Positions 36,520 to 49,292 of a stretch of 64,000 nucleotides of DNA are shown here, piece by piece. The first letter of the stretch is position 1. Every line of letters starts with the position of its first letter. A program made the position numbers and the translations under genes. Source of the DNA: Anoplolepis gracilipes (taxonomy: Eukaryota; Arthropoda; Insecta; Hymenoptera; Formicidae); the NCBI RefSeq assembly GCF_047496725.1, contig NC_132976.1:4370001-4434000 (forward strand), read 5' to 3'. The notes beneath the pieces were generated by a model. The model did no database searches. It saw only the letters and a list, made by a program, of their open reading frames with translations, and had not been told where the DNA came from.

Positions 36520-39500
36520 ATGTGGTGCAAGTTGCGTTTGATTCAATCGGAAATGCGTGCAACAATCCTCTTGATACTGTGCTGCTTCCTGTGTTGCCTG
36601 TGTGCGGGTGACGAGTTGAAAAAACTAAACGATACCTCATCATCTTCGATAGGTATGATTTCAACGAATTGTTTTGCAATAAAGTATACTATATCCTATA
36701 AAGTTAAACAATATATACTTACAGTATATATATCTATATATTATTTAAATATGATTCAATCAAATAATAAATATCAAGTAGAAAAATATATGTTTTTTTC
36801 TAATTGAAATTCTATTATATATATATATATATATATATTTACTATATTTATTATGAACTAAGTCTAACTTTATACAAATATAGCTCCACAAAAACTCTAT
36901 ATTTCGTAAATTATTTAAATGTGACTTAATTGAATATTATGTGGATAAAAAAAGCTATTTTTTTCTTCTGATTGGAATTAAAAAAAAAAAAAAAAAAAAA
37001 AAAAACTAATTATAAGAAACTAAAACTTTGTCAGCTATCTGAGAACTTTATAAAACTAGTTTTCATGATATAAAAAATAAGTAAAAGAACGATTGACGTT
37101 ATTAATCGTTTGATAACTGAGTTGCCATGTTATTTTTCATGCAAATGATTCATTCTTTTTACGCAATATAAAACACAGTTCAAGGGGCAATCGTAGTATA
37201 AATCATTGGAGGAATATCGTTTTCAAATTTTTAATAACTAAATCTCCCAGCTAATTTCTCTTGAACATTTTAGGAAATCGATCATTTTTGAAACTTAAGG
37301 CTTTGACTTTAATGCTATATATTTTTCACATATTTATTTATCATTTAATGTTAAAATTTGACATTATTAAGTTTTTAATTGAGAATGATATATAACTTAT
37401 TCTAGACAAAAATAAAGCAGCTCAGATTGCAGCGGGCGAGCAGCGTCTCGGGGATCACATTCGTGCGATTCTCAAGCATTATCAGCAAGATGATCCGGTC
37501 GGACTTCCGGGCGCACCGATACCGGATCCGATGCCAGTGCCGGATATGAAACATTCTTTTTCCATATATACGATGAATTTCAAGCAAGTCAATGTTTACG
37601 GACTATCCAAATTCCGTATCGAACATGTAGAATCGGAGCTGGCTCGTATGCAGGTAAATGACGAAAAACATATGAATTGACGAAAAAAGATATGCATGGA
37701 AATATATATATAAAAGATTAAACAAGAAGTTGAAACTAATACGATAATATTTTTCTTCTAATATTCTTTATCAGATTTTGTGATAAAGATTGAATATATG
37801 TATATGTATATCATAACACGTAAAAAGAACAATCTGGTATTATATGTCGTATATATATGTGTGTATGTACGTGTGATCTTAATAAGAATTATATTAATTA
37901 AAATATACAAATTTTTTAAATTAAGAAAAAGTTAATTTATAATTATAAATGCAGGGTGCGTCGATGCAAAGTATATATCATGCATCGATGAAAAGAATGC
38001 TAAAGAATTTCAAACATTATAATTGATTAATTCATATCCTGAAGTAACGACGGACATAAGAAAGTATTAGAAAAATTCTGTTATTAGCTTTAGTATTTTA
38101 ATTAACGTTTATATATACATATATTAAATAATTATTGGAAAATACTGCATAATTTTGATAAGTATTTTTGATAAAATGTTTGGACTTCTTGCATAGCTGT
38201 ACATACGTGTTTATTTGGTAAGGAAGATGATAAATCAATGCGATATCATTATCGTGTAAAATGAAAAGCATTATTCATCACAGTATACATATAATACCTA
38301 ACAACTTTCTTTTCTGACTAATTTAAAGAGAAAAATACAGAACAGTTAATTTAACAACGAATAACTCTTAAATGATTCATTTCCCCTTCGAAGGAATAAA
38401 ATATCTATTTCTCTCGGTATATTCCATGTTTCTTTTCAAATTGTAAAATTTTTATTCTTTTATTTTTTATTATGTTACACATTCTTTTATATTTTTACAT
38501 TACATACATACACATGCATTAATTTAAATTAGACTTTAATAGAATTTTAATTTTAATTTAAAGTTTATTATAAAGATAATTAATTAGTTAATTAGAAAGA
38601 TAATATAAAACTAGAAACTTATAAAAAAAATTGACCTTCTTTAACCTTTTGATTAAGAAAAAATCAACTCTAGATTGGCTAAAGAATCTGTTATTAAAAA
38701 GATGTGATTCTGTAGTATCTTATGTATACTATTTCTGTACAGTATATTTAAATATTTTTTAATATATTATTTATACTTTTGAGTTTATGAGAATTTTTTC
38801 AATTTTGAGCTTTCTATAATGAATATGAAAAACAAATGTATTTTTGAGGTGTCCGTCGCAGTGAGGATTGATAGTCTTGACATTCGCGGATTGTACACGC
38901 TGGCATCGTGGCTTTCAAGATCGGCCGGCAATTTTACAGTGAAACTCACCGACGTAAAGGTCGAGGGCATCGCCAGGCTAGAAGTGGCCACCGACGGTAA
39001 ATTACAGGCCCAAAACATCGACATGGATCTGACTTTTAATAAGATTGATCTGGATTTCAAAAATCTGGGATTCTTCGGTTCGGTCTTCCAAAGCGTCATC
39101 AATTCTGTTGGCTCCTTCATCTTTGACAGCATCAAACCATTTATATTGAAAGAAGTGAACACAAACGTGAGGTACAATATCCTTAGATACCTGAGCGCAA
39201 ATTCTTTTTGTATGTCAAAAAATAATAAAAAATTATTTTTAAAAATAGTAAAGAAATGTTACACACAAGTTATAGATAATCAGAGAATTATTGGATGCTA
39301 TAAAAACAATACTTGAATAGTAATACTAAAAAAATATTAATTTAGATTTAGCACACCGTGCTTTTTATTTAAACTTCTTAATATTTAACATATATATTAA
39401 ATCTTATGAATATAATATTTTATAAAATTTCATATATTTTAATATAACAAATATATTTCTTTCTTCCTCTTTCTCTTTTTTGTTCTTATCATGGATAATT

Positions 39501-41159
39501 TATAATATATAATTTTTTAGCTTGTTCACATATTTTTATTTGAAACATTTCTTAAGAAAGTTGGTACGTTTCAGGGGCGAAGTGAATAAACAGATATCAC
39601 AATTACCACAGTATTTCCCTAATTCGATTTCACCCTTCGACATGGCAGTGGCGGAAGCTCGTAAGCAGGTTTCTGAAATGGGCTACGATCCATTAAAATT
39701 GAAGGATTACAGCCAGAGCGTCGGTATATTCACTGTGACATCGTCACACACTTGGATCAGCGGTCTAGCCAGTTTCTATCGCATGGGCAACATAACAATC
39801 ACTCTCGAGAACGGAAATGTGAGTGTGGTTTTAGAGGAAATCTATAAGTTAACTGAGACATCTCATTGTCAATCGAATAGTTTTAAAAGTATTCCTGTGT
39901 GAAGATATTACAGAACTAATTGTAAGTATATTATAAACAGAGAAGAATTTTTAAACAAATTATATCTAAGAATCTTTTTGAAGTAAAGACGACGTAATAC
40001 TAACACGCAGTCGCATTATCATAATCGCAATCGTTGCGTAACGTTACGTAAGGATAGTATTTGCTTGCGATTTTGGAATTTGGCATACGTGAGTGTGGGC
40101 GACATTTGTTTTTTAATCTCAAAGCGAAGATTTATTATACGCTACGATATTTTGCTGCAGGTGTACGCGCTTTTGGATATCGGCACTCAGGAGTTGAAAG
40201 GTAAGACGCATTGGGAGGTGAGCGTGATCGGCGGCTTCCTGTCTCGCGCTGGCACCGTGTCCTTCACCGTACAGTACTTCCGGGTACAGGTCAAGTTGAG
40301 CCAGTCGGTGGACACGCGGAAACGTGCCATCCTAGAGGAGCTGGAGCTCGAGCTGGGCAACATCCAGACGAGAATTCATGGCGCTGGCACGCTTGATTAT
40401 CTCATGGAGGCAGGCGTCAATATAGTGCCGAACCTGTTAAGGTTAATTATAATGTCCGCGGCCATTATAATTAAATTATGCGCCTCGTGCCAACATTTCA
40501 AGGCCGACATCTGTAATTGGCTTTTCTAATCGCGACTGGATTAGAATGAGAATTAGGAGATGTGTATCTATAACGTATTTCTTCTGACAAAAAGGAATCT
40601 GACATCATTAATAATATCCGCGAATGTTATACATATTTCGTTTAAAATTTTTATTTAACATTAAAATACAAAGTTCTTGGATCTTTATTTTCTACAAAAT
40701 TCTATAATTTATATTAATGATAATTTGATTATTATATAATTGATTTGATAATCATATATTAATGATAATTACGATCCATAATTAAAAACTATGAATATAT
40801 TTCCTCGGATTTTTCTTAAATGTCTAAATATATATATATATATATATATGTTATTAAACTTCTTCATTTTTTTTTTGTTTCTTTAAATCTTCTTTAAGTA
40901 TTTTTAACTCTGATTTCACTTTAGATATCAAATCATGGACGCGATCGAGGGACCGCTGAAGAGACGCATACAAGAAGAATTGAACAAGGTGGACGTGGAG
41001 AAATTGATTATCGAGAAAATTCCAGTGATAGAGGAGCAAGCCAGGTTGATGCAAGGTTTGGTACCCGAAGAAGAAACGATCTTAGAAGAACCAACACCGC
41101 CGAATGAGGATGATCAAATTCCATTCTCTGATAGCGAAGAAAATCGAGGACCATCGTAA
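36520..41159 (+). CDS. Secreted protein with two TULIP lipid-binding (group-7 allergen-like) domains
   Basis: Exons 36520-36652, 37406-37653, 38849-39171, 39575-39818, 40161-40441 and 40925-41159 join in phase to give 487 aa. The N-terminus is a signal peptide (hydrophobic ILLILCCFLCCLCAG; Met1 or Met12 could start). Two similar domains follow, about residues 50-215 and 220-430. Each has an amphipathic N-terminal helix, the GLSKF / LASF-type strand turn, and alternating beta-strands ending in a helix before RRIQEELNK or KEVNTNV. This fits the insect JHBP / mite group-7 allergen superfamily, whose members bind lipophilic ligands in a hydrophobic tunnel. The last ~35 residues are acidic and Pro-rich. 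The ligand cannot be predicted. The DUF-level family assignment is by fold pattern, not a search. Confidence 0.85.
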
Positions 41160-43127
41160 GAAAGTCACGGATACTCAAACATATTTAATTCCATTTTAGA
41201 TAATCTATGATTCAAGACAAAATATTATTTTTAATCTTTTATGTACCATAGTCTGACGTATTAGATTGATAAAAAAATGTATAGCAATTTTTATAGAAAA
41301 AAATCACGTTATAAATGATAAATATAAATTATAAATTATATATTAAAAATATAAATTATAAATATAAGTTTCTTGTGAAAACACAGACAAAAACAGGAGG
41401 AATACAAATATATGCATATCTTCATATGATATGTTTCGCATAAATTCGTGCGTTATGGCCAATGGAAAATTTAATAATGACTTATTTAAGGCAATAGAAT
41501 ATCTATCGCGATATATTTCTCATGTATATAGATCTTTATACGCTCTACGAGTTTGTTAAAATATAAATATTCAACAACAAAATCGTGTTAAATCGAAAAC
41601 ATTGTCCTTCGTAATTACGAGTATTTAAAAGAAGTATTATGAAATTTATATTACGATTATAGCATAAGTAGTAATCACAAGTTTGCAAGAATTATATATG
41701 CATTTAGAAATAAGAGATCTTTAAAATAATTACATCTCTCTTTATTAAAAAAAAAGATTATTAGTAATACATTATAATACATATTATATAATTATATGAC
41801 ATATAATTCAAATAATAATTATAAACATAATAATAATAAATGTTTAGAGACAAGGTTGTTCAAAATAATAATATTCTAGAATAAATTGAGAAGAAATCTT
41901 TATTGCAAAAATAGCACGTGAAATATTATATTATATATTATAATAGTAATTATACAGCTTAAGTAAAAAGCGAATAAAATTATGAAAGAAAATTACGTGA
42001 AAAAAAGCAAAATCATCTTATTAACACTAAATGGAATATACATTTAATCATCGTCGTTTGAACACAACTGATTCGAAATACGAATATATATGAACTACGT
42101 TATATAATATATTACGTTTATATTTCTACTTTATTTCTTGGCTAGTAATCGATATCGTGTTTTACCGATAGTTCTGTATCCACATGTATTCTGTACAACT
42201 CGCATTCCTTACTAAAAAGGATAGTTACGTAAACAATCTCTGAACATATAAGTACGAACTCTGAATTAGGAATCGTCGAGCTAATGATATGCAAAGAAAC
42301 TGCATGAATTATTACTATTATTATTATTATTATTATATTAAAGCGACAAGCTTCTTAGATGCAGTTAATATTATACATTTTAAGAGCAGATCTTGACGGT
42401 ACGAACCAAAATTAATCGCAGAGTATTAATCTCTAACGAATCCGAATGAAGTTACATTTAGCAGTATTATGCAATCTCGTAACAATGCTGTTACTCGCAA
42501 TCCAATCGGTATCGCATTTGTAAGAGCTTGTCAACAAAATAATTGGCAACGACTATAGGTAGTGATTGTGTACAATTCCCTACAATTATAGCTACAGGCA
42601 TTCAAACGCGTAAAGAAATGAGTCACGATTGCAATTATCGTGGCACTTGGCTAATTTCCATTCTTAAAAAATCTCGGATAGATGTAAAAATTCAATTCTC
42701 AAGTCACATCAATCATTAAACTATATTCGATAACATCGAATAAAATGACCGTGATTCGTCCTTGCTGACATATATATATATATATATAGTACTATGCTGA
42801 GGTACATAGATTAATATATATTAGCAAGTGTTTACTTAGATACATTTTACGTGCAGTATTGATCATATTTAATAATAGATATTCATGAGGAAGTCGAATA
42901 ACGCAAACTTGTCGCAAAGACATCTGGAGATCGTCGAAACATTTGATTATTCTAAATGCCAATTTTAATCAGTGTTTAATCGATTTTCCTTTTTTTAGAT
43001 ATTGTCACCTAAACAATGATAGTTCAGTAAATATGATCAGCCTTTGAAAAATCAGTTCGAATATTAATAAACAGTATTTGAAATGTTGGAACAATTTTGC
43101 GTTATCTGCCAAAAACATATCAACGTT
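41160..43127. other. Non-coding stretch
   Basis: AT-rich 3' flanks of the plus-strand lipid-binding gene and the minus-strand heat shock gene. It contains an ATT trinucleotide run near 42317-42340 and a TA run near 42772-42789. No gene was recognised. Confidence 0.5.
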
Positions 43128-43646
43128 TTATGCAGCCTTGATGGCCGGCCTCCAGGTTCGTGTAATCGGTAGAATTCGCTCGCCCGGTGGCGGGAGTACC
43201 AGCCTAGGAGCTGTGATAGTCAAAATACCGTCAGATGACAGACTGGGTTTCACATGACCGATATCGTATCCTTTTGGCAATAAGTAGCGGCGCACGAACT
43301 GGCGGGAGATGTAGCCGTGCTTGTCTTTCCTCTGGGCGTGTTTACCCTCGATGGTGATGCATCTGTCGTCGGTGCGTACGGTGATCTCCTCCGGCGTAAA
43401 CTGCTGCACGTCTACGATCACCTGGTACTTGTCGTCATTCTGCTCGATCGTCGCCCCGCCGCCCACCTGGCGGTCCAGATTGTCAAATATGTCACGCCAC
43501 GGTCGAAACTTGTCGCGAAACGACGGTAACGGAGACCACCGATCGTTGCAAATTCTCAGCTCCCGAAAGTGCTCCTCTACATCGCGGTGCCAGCGGTCCA
43601 TATCGTCCCACCAGTTGCGAAATACACTCCTGGGTACCAGGGCCAT
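43128..43646 (-). CDS. l(2)efl: Small heat shock protein, lethal(2)essential-for-life type
   Basis: A single coding exon of 172 aa. The alpha-crystallin domain spans about residues 65-152, with FTPEEITVRTDD, ITIEGKH, GYISRQFVRRYLLPKG and the terminal-strand motif DGILTITAPR. An LPI motif in the C-terminal tail replaces the usual IxI. The N-terminal arm is Trp- and Arg-rich (RNWWDDMDRWHRD). Family members are ATP-independent holdases that form oligomers and keep unfolding proteins soluble. The start is fixed by an acceptor (ttttag) ten bases or so upstream of the ATG, so a 5' leader exon exists near 44.5-44.7 kb. The exon is GC-richer than its surroundings. Confidence 0.93.
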   Translation of the reverse strand: MALVPRSVFRNWWDDMDRWHRDVEEHFRELRICNDRWSPLPSFRDKFRPWRDIFDNLDRQVGGGATIEQNDDKYQVIVDVQQFTPEEITVRTDDRCITIEGKHAQRKDKHGYISRQFVRRYLLPKGYDIGHVKPSLSSDGILTITAPRLVLPPPGERILPITRTWRPAIKAA

Positions 43647-43779
43647 GATTTCCTAAAATTGGATTAATGTTCGTCTGAATACACATTCTTGCCATATGTG
43701 AGGTATAAATTATTATTTCTAATTAAAAAGCTTCGATATATAAAATAAAATTATTTTTAATTATTATTATAATATAATT

Positions 43780-43818
43780 TATATATTTCTTATTACATAT
43801 ACATACATGCATACAAAC

Positions 43819-43864
<46 letters not shown>

Positions 43865-43900
43865 TGTATGCATGTATGTATATGTAATAAGAAATATATA
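43780..43900. repeat. Perfect 121-bp palindrome with TA core
   Basis: The left arm (43781-43820) contains ttcttattacatatacatac and catgcatacaaacat. The right arm from 43861 is its exact reverse complement, and the ~40 bases between are pure TA, so the whole is one uninterrupted palindrome in the leader intron of the heat shock gene. Such DNA readily extrudes a cruciform. Confidence 0.85.
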
Positions 43901-44698
43901 TTTAAAAATATATAAACTCTAACGCATACACACATACATATATAATATAAATATAATAAAATATTAATAATAAAAAATATATAAATAAGAGTAGAGACTC
44001 ATCTTGCAGTTGTGTAGAGAACAAATGTTAAAATAATTTTATATAATCTCATACAGAGTTTGAAAAAAAAGTTGCATTAATAATCTTTCATATCAACGTT
44101 ATTCAAAATTATTAAAATATAAATTTTTAAAAATTGTAACTCGCAGCAAAAAACGATATATATTCTGAAAGCATTAGAAAATTAAATAAAAGAGCATAAT
44201 AAGTAAATAAAATAATTAAAGCAAGAAGTCAGTTTGTCTAAAAATTATCAAAATATAATAATTGCAACTTATGTTCAAAAGTCTCTAACTTGAAGAAGGA
44301 AACTTGAAAATCCTCTTATGATTTATATATAGCTATTACAATAAACGCGCACAATCTTTTTTATATAAGAACTTCATTTAATTCATTAAAACTTTATTAT
44401 TAATATTAAATGTAGCAACCTATATAATAGTTCGATTATAATAATTCGATTAATTCGTACAATTCTTTACTATCGTTAAATAATTATAAATAATTCTCAT
44501 GCAATGAATTTGTAGAAGGTAAATCGCTATGTACCTTGTTGTCAAAAGTCACTCGCGGCCTTCAACACGATACGAACGTTCGATTGACACTACGTGAAAT
44601 TACTTTTCAAATGCGCAATAAGATTACTCACTGCAAATTTGCCGATCCTTCACAAGCGAATTATTGTAACTAACTGCGCAACAGAGGCCGCCGCACCG

Positions 44699-44710
44699 AT
44701 TTATATTTGG
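44699..44710 (-). promoter_or_regulatory. TATA box of the small heat shock gene
   Basis: Minus-strand ccaaatataaat lies about 12-37 bases downstream of the heat shock element and about 170 bases upstream of the proposed leader donor, a normal position for a heat-shock TATA box. Transcription would start near 44670. Confidence 0.5.
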
Positions 44711-44721
44711 TTTGCCGCTCT

Positions 44722-44736
44722 TTTCGAGATTATTCG
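44722..44736 (-). promoter_or_regulatory. Heat shock element
   Basis: Three alternating 5-base units with correct spacing: TTC-2-GAT-2-TTC on the plus strand (GAA-2-ATC-2-GAA on the minus), one mismatch to the HSF consensus in the middle unit. A further perfect two-unit site (cGAAcgTTCg) is at 44573-44582, within the predicted leader. Confidence 0.55.
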
Positions 44737-44742
44737 ACGCAC

Positions 44743-44752
44743 GCGCATGCGC
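44743..44752. promoter_or_regulatory. NRF-1/ewg-type palindrome GCGCATGCGC
   Basis: The perfect ten-base palindrome gcgcatgcgc sits just upstream of the heat shock element. It is the consensus of NRF-1 (Ewg in flies). A second copy is at 56044-56053. Confidence 0.45.
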
Positions 44753-44931
44753 TCATTTCCTCTATTAATTCGATGAAGTGTATGCGAACATGGTTTTGCG
44801 TTCGTCGATCTTCTCGTAATTTCTAGCAATATCAATCGCTCAAATCAAAGCTCACTTACAGATGATTTATGTCATTTGCGAAAGAAGTTTATTATTTGCT
44901 TGTAACTGAAATGTTTAGAAAAATATAAATG

Positions 44932-45085
44932 ATTAAGACCCGATTGCACCAACATTATTTTGGATTTAAAAGTAAGACTTAAACATATGTCTATCTTTAT
45001 CTTTCTTTCTAAATGAATAAAGATAGACATATATATTTAAGTCTCGCTTAAAGCCAAAATAATGTTGATGCAATCGGACCTTAAT
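44932..45085. mobile_element. Foldback MITE-like element
   Basis: Left end attaagacccgattgcacc and right end (reverse complement attaaggtccgattgcat) are inverted copies. Pairing extends ~70 bases through caacattattttgg and atgtctatctttat. The short loop leaves almost the whole element base-paired. No ORF. Confidence 0.7.
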
Positions 45086-45540
45086 AAAATAAAATTAAAA
45101 AAACATATATATATATATATATGTGTATATATATATATAATAAATATCTAGGCAATGATAAATTCACTAACTCTCTCTAAATAAATAATTAAATATATTT
45201 ATTTCACAAAATTGATTTAAATCTATAACAATAAAATACAATATATAAATAATAAATGCCTAGAGAATGATAACTATCTCTAAATTTAGAGAGAATTATT
45301 ACATTAGGAGACTTTAAAGAAAGAAAATTTCCATTTTACATTTAATAATTTTTCTCAAACTTTTTAAAATTTGTGGTTAATAGATATTGGATAAATTTAA
45401 ACGTTTTCTTTTACGATCAAGAATTTAAATCAATTTTGCGAAAATATTCGTAAAGAGAAAAACAAATTAAAAAAATCAATTTTTGAAAAATAGAGTCTTT
45501 TTATTGGATATAAATAATATATATATAGTGTATATAATAA

Positions 45541-45552
45541 TATTTATTTAGC

Positions 45553-45604
<52 letters not shown>

Positions 45605-45617
45605 GCTAAATAAATTA
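45541..45617. repeat. TA-core palindrome
   Basis: A TA run of about 45 bases is bordered on both sides by inverted copies of tatttatttagcagat. It has the same architecture as the palindrome at 43780-43900 but unrelated arms. Confidence 0.75.
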
Positions 45618-46028
45618 TATAACTATAAACACATGATACATTTAGCACTTTTCACTTATGAAGACATGTTTCGATGTTTTTCATATCTGCTGTCACTTAT
45701 GTTGCATGTCTATTTCGAGATAGATTTAGTTAGTCACTGAAATGCTACATTTGCTTTTATTAGTGAATGGAGATTAGCCAAAAGAAACCGAAACATTACG
45801 TGTGACGTCAATGTACATGTAATATTGAATATATATATATATCCGTTATATCATATTAATAACTTCATAATACAGCAATGCTTCAATATTAAAAAAAAAA
45901 TCCCTCAAAGTAGAAGTAATCTTTTGGAAATGATTATATAGATAATCTACGTAGCTTTGCTTCATTTCTTATGTTTTCTTACCTAAATGGCACATTGAAT
46001 TTATATTATTTTTGTTTAAAGATTATTT

Positions 46029-49000
46029 TTAGGATTGTAATTCCGTCGTAGCTGGCATTAAAATTTTATACGGATTTAAAATGCCGTTGGGATCCATCAG
46101 TTTCTTCAAATCATACATCATCGCGATCTCAGAGGATGTTTTGCTTAGAGGAAGATATTTAGTTTTCTTGAAACCAATTCCATGTTCGGCGCTGATACTA
46201 CCTTCGCATTTTGACACATACTCAAAGATAAACGGCTCCAATTGTGCAGCTATATCTACGTAATATTCTGGTATAGAAACTTGTACGTGAATATTCCCGT
46301 CACCTAAAGACATAAAAGAAGAAAATTATTCGCGAATTATATGTGTTTTAGTTTTGACATTTCACAGTTATCATTATATATTTATGAATACCACCTAAAT
46401 GACCATAACCACTGATCCTAACGACACGAGGATCACGTATCCGCTCGCGAAGTACCTCGACAACTTTGTAAAACGACGTAAAAGGTAAGGAAATGTCATA
46501 CTTGAAGACGTAACCATCACGCAGAACGCCTTCGCTGATTCTTTCTCTAAGTGCCCATATAGTCTGCAAATTAAATCTTTAATATAAGAAATAAACAATC
46601 AAGTTAAAACATATTCTCTAAAACTTCGAATATAAATTTCTTTGCAGTCGAGAAGATTCAAATATGTATAATAATGAAATATAAATTATTTAACTAAAAA
46701 TTTACAGTATGTAAAATCAAGAATGATTAAGCACTTTTTAAGTTTTTAATTTAAAAAATTTTTAAGCTTAAATCTTTGATTGCGTACATTAACTTTCGCT
46801 GTTTCGTTAGTCAAAGTACCATCTTCAATGATATCATTGTCCATTGCCTTCTCCACGAAAGAGGAGAGTTTCTCTTCATCATGAGCCAAATGACTACCGG
46901 AAGTTTCGATAAGCATGTAGAACTCGTGACCATTCTCGCAACTTGTCAAAGGATTTTTCATGCCCAAATTATTAATGGAGACATCCATAGATAGTCGATC
47001 CATCATTTCGCAAGAGGACAAAATCTCTCCTAGTTCACGCTTCGCCAGATGATATGTTTTCAGTACCTTATCAAAGCTCGATAATCCTGCAAAAATCACA
47101 TAATTATAATTGAAAAGTAAATTTTATTACTTACAAAATTTTATACAGTCGGACCTCTTATCCTACGACCCTCTTATGTTACGAAATCTCTTATCCTACG
47201 ACAAAAAATCCTCTCATGCTACGACCGCGAAAGGGGAATTATACCCCCACTCTCAAATTTTTGTCGTAATAGGATCAGAGGTTTAAGGGGAAGATTCCGG
47301 ACCGAAAATGTCGTAGGATAAGAAGTCCGACTGTACTAAACAAATTGAAATTTTAATTCATATACTAAATCTATCTAAATATATGTATCACTAAGCTAAT
47401 TTTATATATTATTTATTTATAATACCTAAAAATGCAAGATGTACTGCCTTTGGCAAAGGTGGGCACTGTATAACTACTTTCGTCACAATTCCCAATGTTC
47501 CTTCAGATCCAATGAACAAATGTTTGAGATGATATCCGGTATTGTTCTTCTTGAGCGTATTCAGTGCATCTACAACGTCACCATTTGCTTTTACCTGAAT
47601 AGATACCCCATTTTTTAATTATTTATTACACATATCTTTCACAGATCTTTTTTCTTTAACTAAAGTTAAAGAATTTAAAGTTCTATGACATAACAATTTT
47701 CTAAAATAATAATTTTAAAATTAAGAATGTAAAAAAAAAAAGATTTAAGAGAAAAAGGAAAATCTTAAAAAAAATTAATTAATAAAAATTTCAATAATAA
47801 ATAAATAAAAATTTCGGTAAAATTTACACGACGTACAAAATAATAAACAATAATTTTTGACACTGAAAAATAATTTCCACAACTCGTATTTGTACTTACT
47901 GCTTCAACGCCCAAAACGTTTCCATGAAGATTCCCATAACGTAGCAGTCGCAATCCTCCAGCATTAGTTGAAACACAACCACCAATTAAACAGCTACCTT
48001 TTGCACCAAGATCCAAAGGCATCATCATCCCGACCGTGGCCAAGTGATTCTCTAAATCCTGTAAAACGCATCCAGCTTCGCATGTCAGTACACCTGACAC
48101 AATGGAAGTGATTGCGTTTTTAATATAATGCAAGTGAGAAATGAATAAGCATGCAATTCACATTTTATTTTTTTCAATTATTAAACAAGAAAAAATATAT
48201 CCGATCGTGACATTATTTGCTATTTTCCCAGATGTATAAATTTTTTCAAAAGATACACATTAGTAAAATTTAAAACTAAAATTAAAATGTAAAAAATAGT
48301 AATTAGAAAATATGTGTTAAAAGCATGTATAGTACATTTTTCGAATTCTCTAGTATTTAATTATTTATCATTATCAACTATGATAAGACTCTTATTAGTT
48401 GTAATGTCATTTAATATTTTTAATATCTAAATAACTATATTATTGTTCTATAAAAAAATTAAATTCTAAGAATATAAATTACATTTTTTAACGTTATACT
48501 TATATATAAAACGAAATAATATTAACAGACTATCTAATTACAATATAAATAATCAAAATTTTTATCTTGTTTTTTTGCAGAATTTTTGGAGATTATCTTA
48601 CCTGCCAATTCGTTCGTATCTAAAATCTTATTCATAAACTTCATGGAGATCACGATTTCGTCAAAGACGGGATTGCTACCGCCAACTAGACCTGTATTGC
48701 CACTCTGGGGTACAACCGCTAATCGTCTATCGTTACAATACTTTAATATAGCTGATACCTCTTCGGTGGATTTCGGCTTTAGAACACATCGACTGGCACC
48801 TGTATTTAACGTTAAAATACCACATGATTTAATCATGAAAGAATCTCGGACTTTTATTTCAAAATGTGCTAGAACAAACGGCAACACGTTTCTTCTAGTT
48901 TTATCATCATGCGATCGAGTGAAATATAATCAAACCTAATTTTCATCTTTTTAATTTACTTGAAAAAGGGTATTCTAAAATATTCATCATAAAAATATTA

Positions 49001-49292
49001 AAACTATTAAAAATTCTCCCCATTCTTTACCTCGAACAGTTCTTGGAAAATCGATATTGTAACTCTCGCATTCATCAGGATCCGTGATGAGACGATTAGG
49101 GCCCAATGAATCGAAGAAACGAATATCCGCGCTCGAGATCGCATTGTAGGGTCCGCGTTGCAGCTTGTACCTGATCGACGTAAATTCGGGTTTCGTTGAG
49201 TAGCGACGACGCGTGCCTGTGATATCTCGTGGACATCGTACGGCGACGTTGTTGCATCGTCGAAGCGCGATGCTTGTTAGCGCACTTCGCAT
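46029..49292 (-). CDS. D2HGDH: D-2-hydroxyglutarate dehydrogenase, mitochondrial
   Basis: Exons: 49292-49031, 48799-48602, 48093-47900, 47594-47426, ~47087-46788, 46563-46395 and 46303-46029; about 521 aa, the same length as the human enzyme. The basic N-terminus (RRCNNVAVRCPRD, then TRRRYST) is a mitochondrial presequence. The PCMH-type FAD-binding domain shows VVPQSGNTGLVGGS and GGCVSTNAGGLRLLRYGN. The C-terminal FAD-oxidase domain shows GYGHLGDGNIHV, whose two His bind zinc and substrate, and SAEHGIGFKK. It oxidises D-2-hydroxyglutarate to 2-oxoglutarate and passes electrons to ETF. One base in the displayed fifth exon could not be reconciled with my count, so its acceptor edge is approximate. 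An intron holds a 187-bp MITE. Confidence 0.93.
47147..47333. mobile_element. MITE with CAGT ends in a D2HGDH intron
   Basis: Starts CAGTCGGACCTCTTATCC, ends with the inverted GGATAAGAAGTCCGACTG, and is flanked by TA on both sides. The inverted ends match over about 25 bases with one difference, then diverge. CAGT ends with TA duplications point to a pogo/Tigger-like or other Tc1/mariner family element. No ORF. Confidence 0.8.

Larger units (their letters stand above)
43647..46028. other. Leader intron and promoter of the heat shock gene, then intergenic DNA
   Basis: 43657-44530 is probably the leader intron of the minus-strand heat shock gene; a donor AACAAG|GTACAT on the minus strand lies near 44530. 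The promoter is at 44.7 kb. Beyond it are a foldback element (44932-45085) and a TA-core palindrome (45541-45617). No other gene was seen. Confidence 0.5.
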
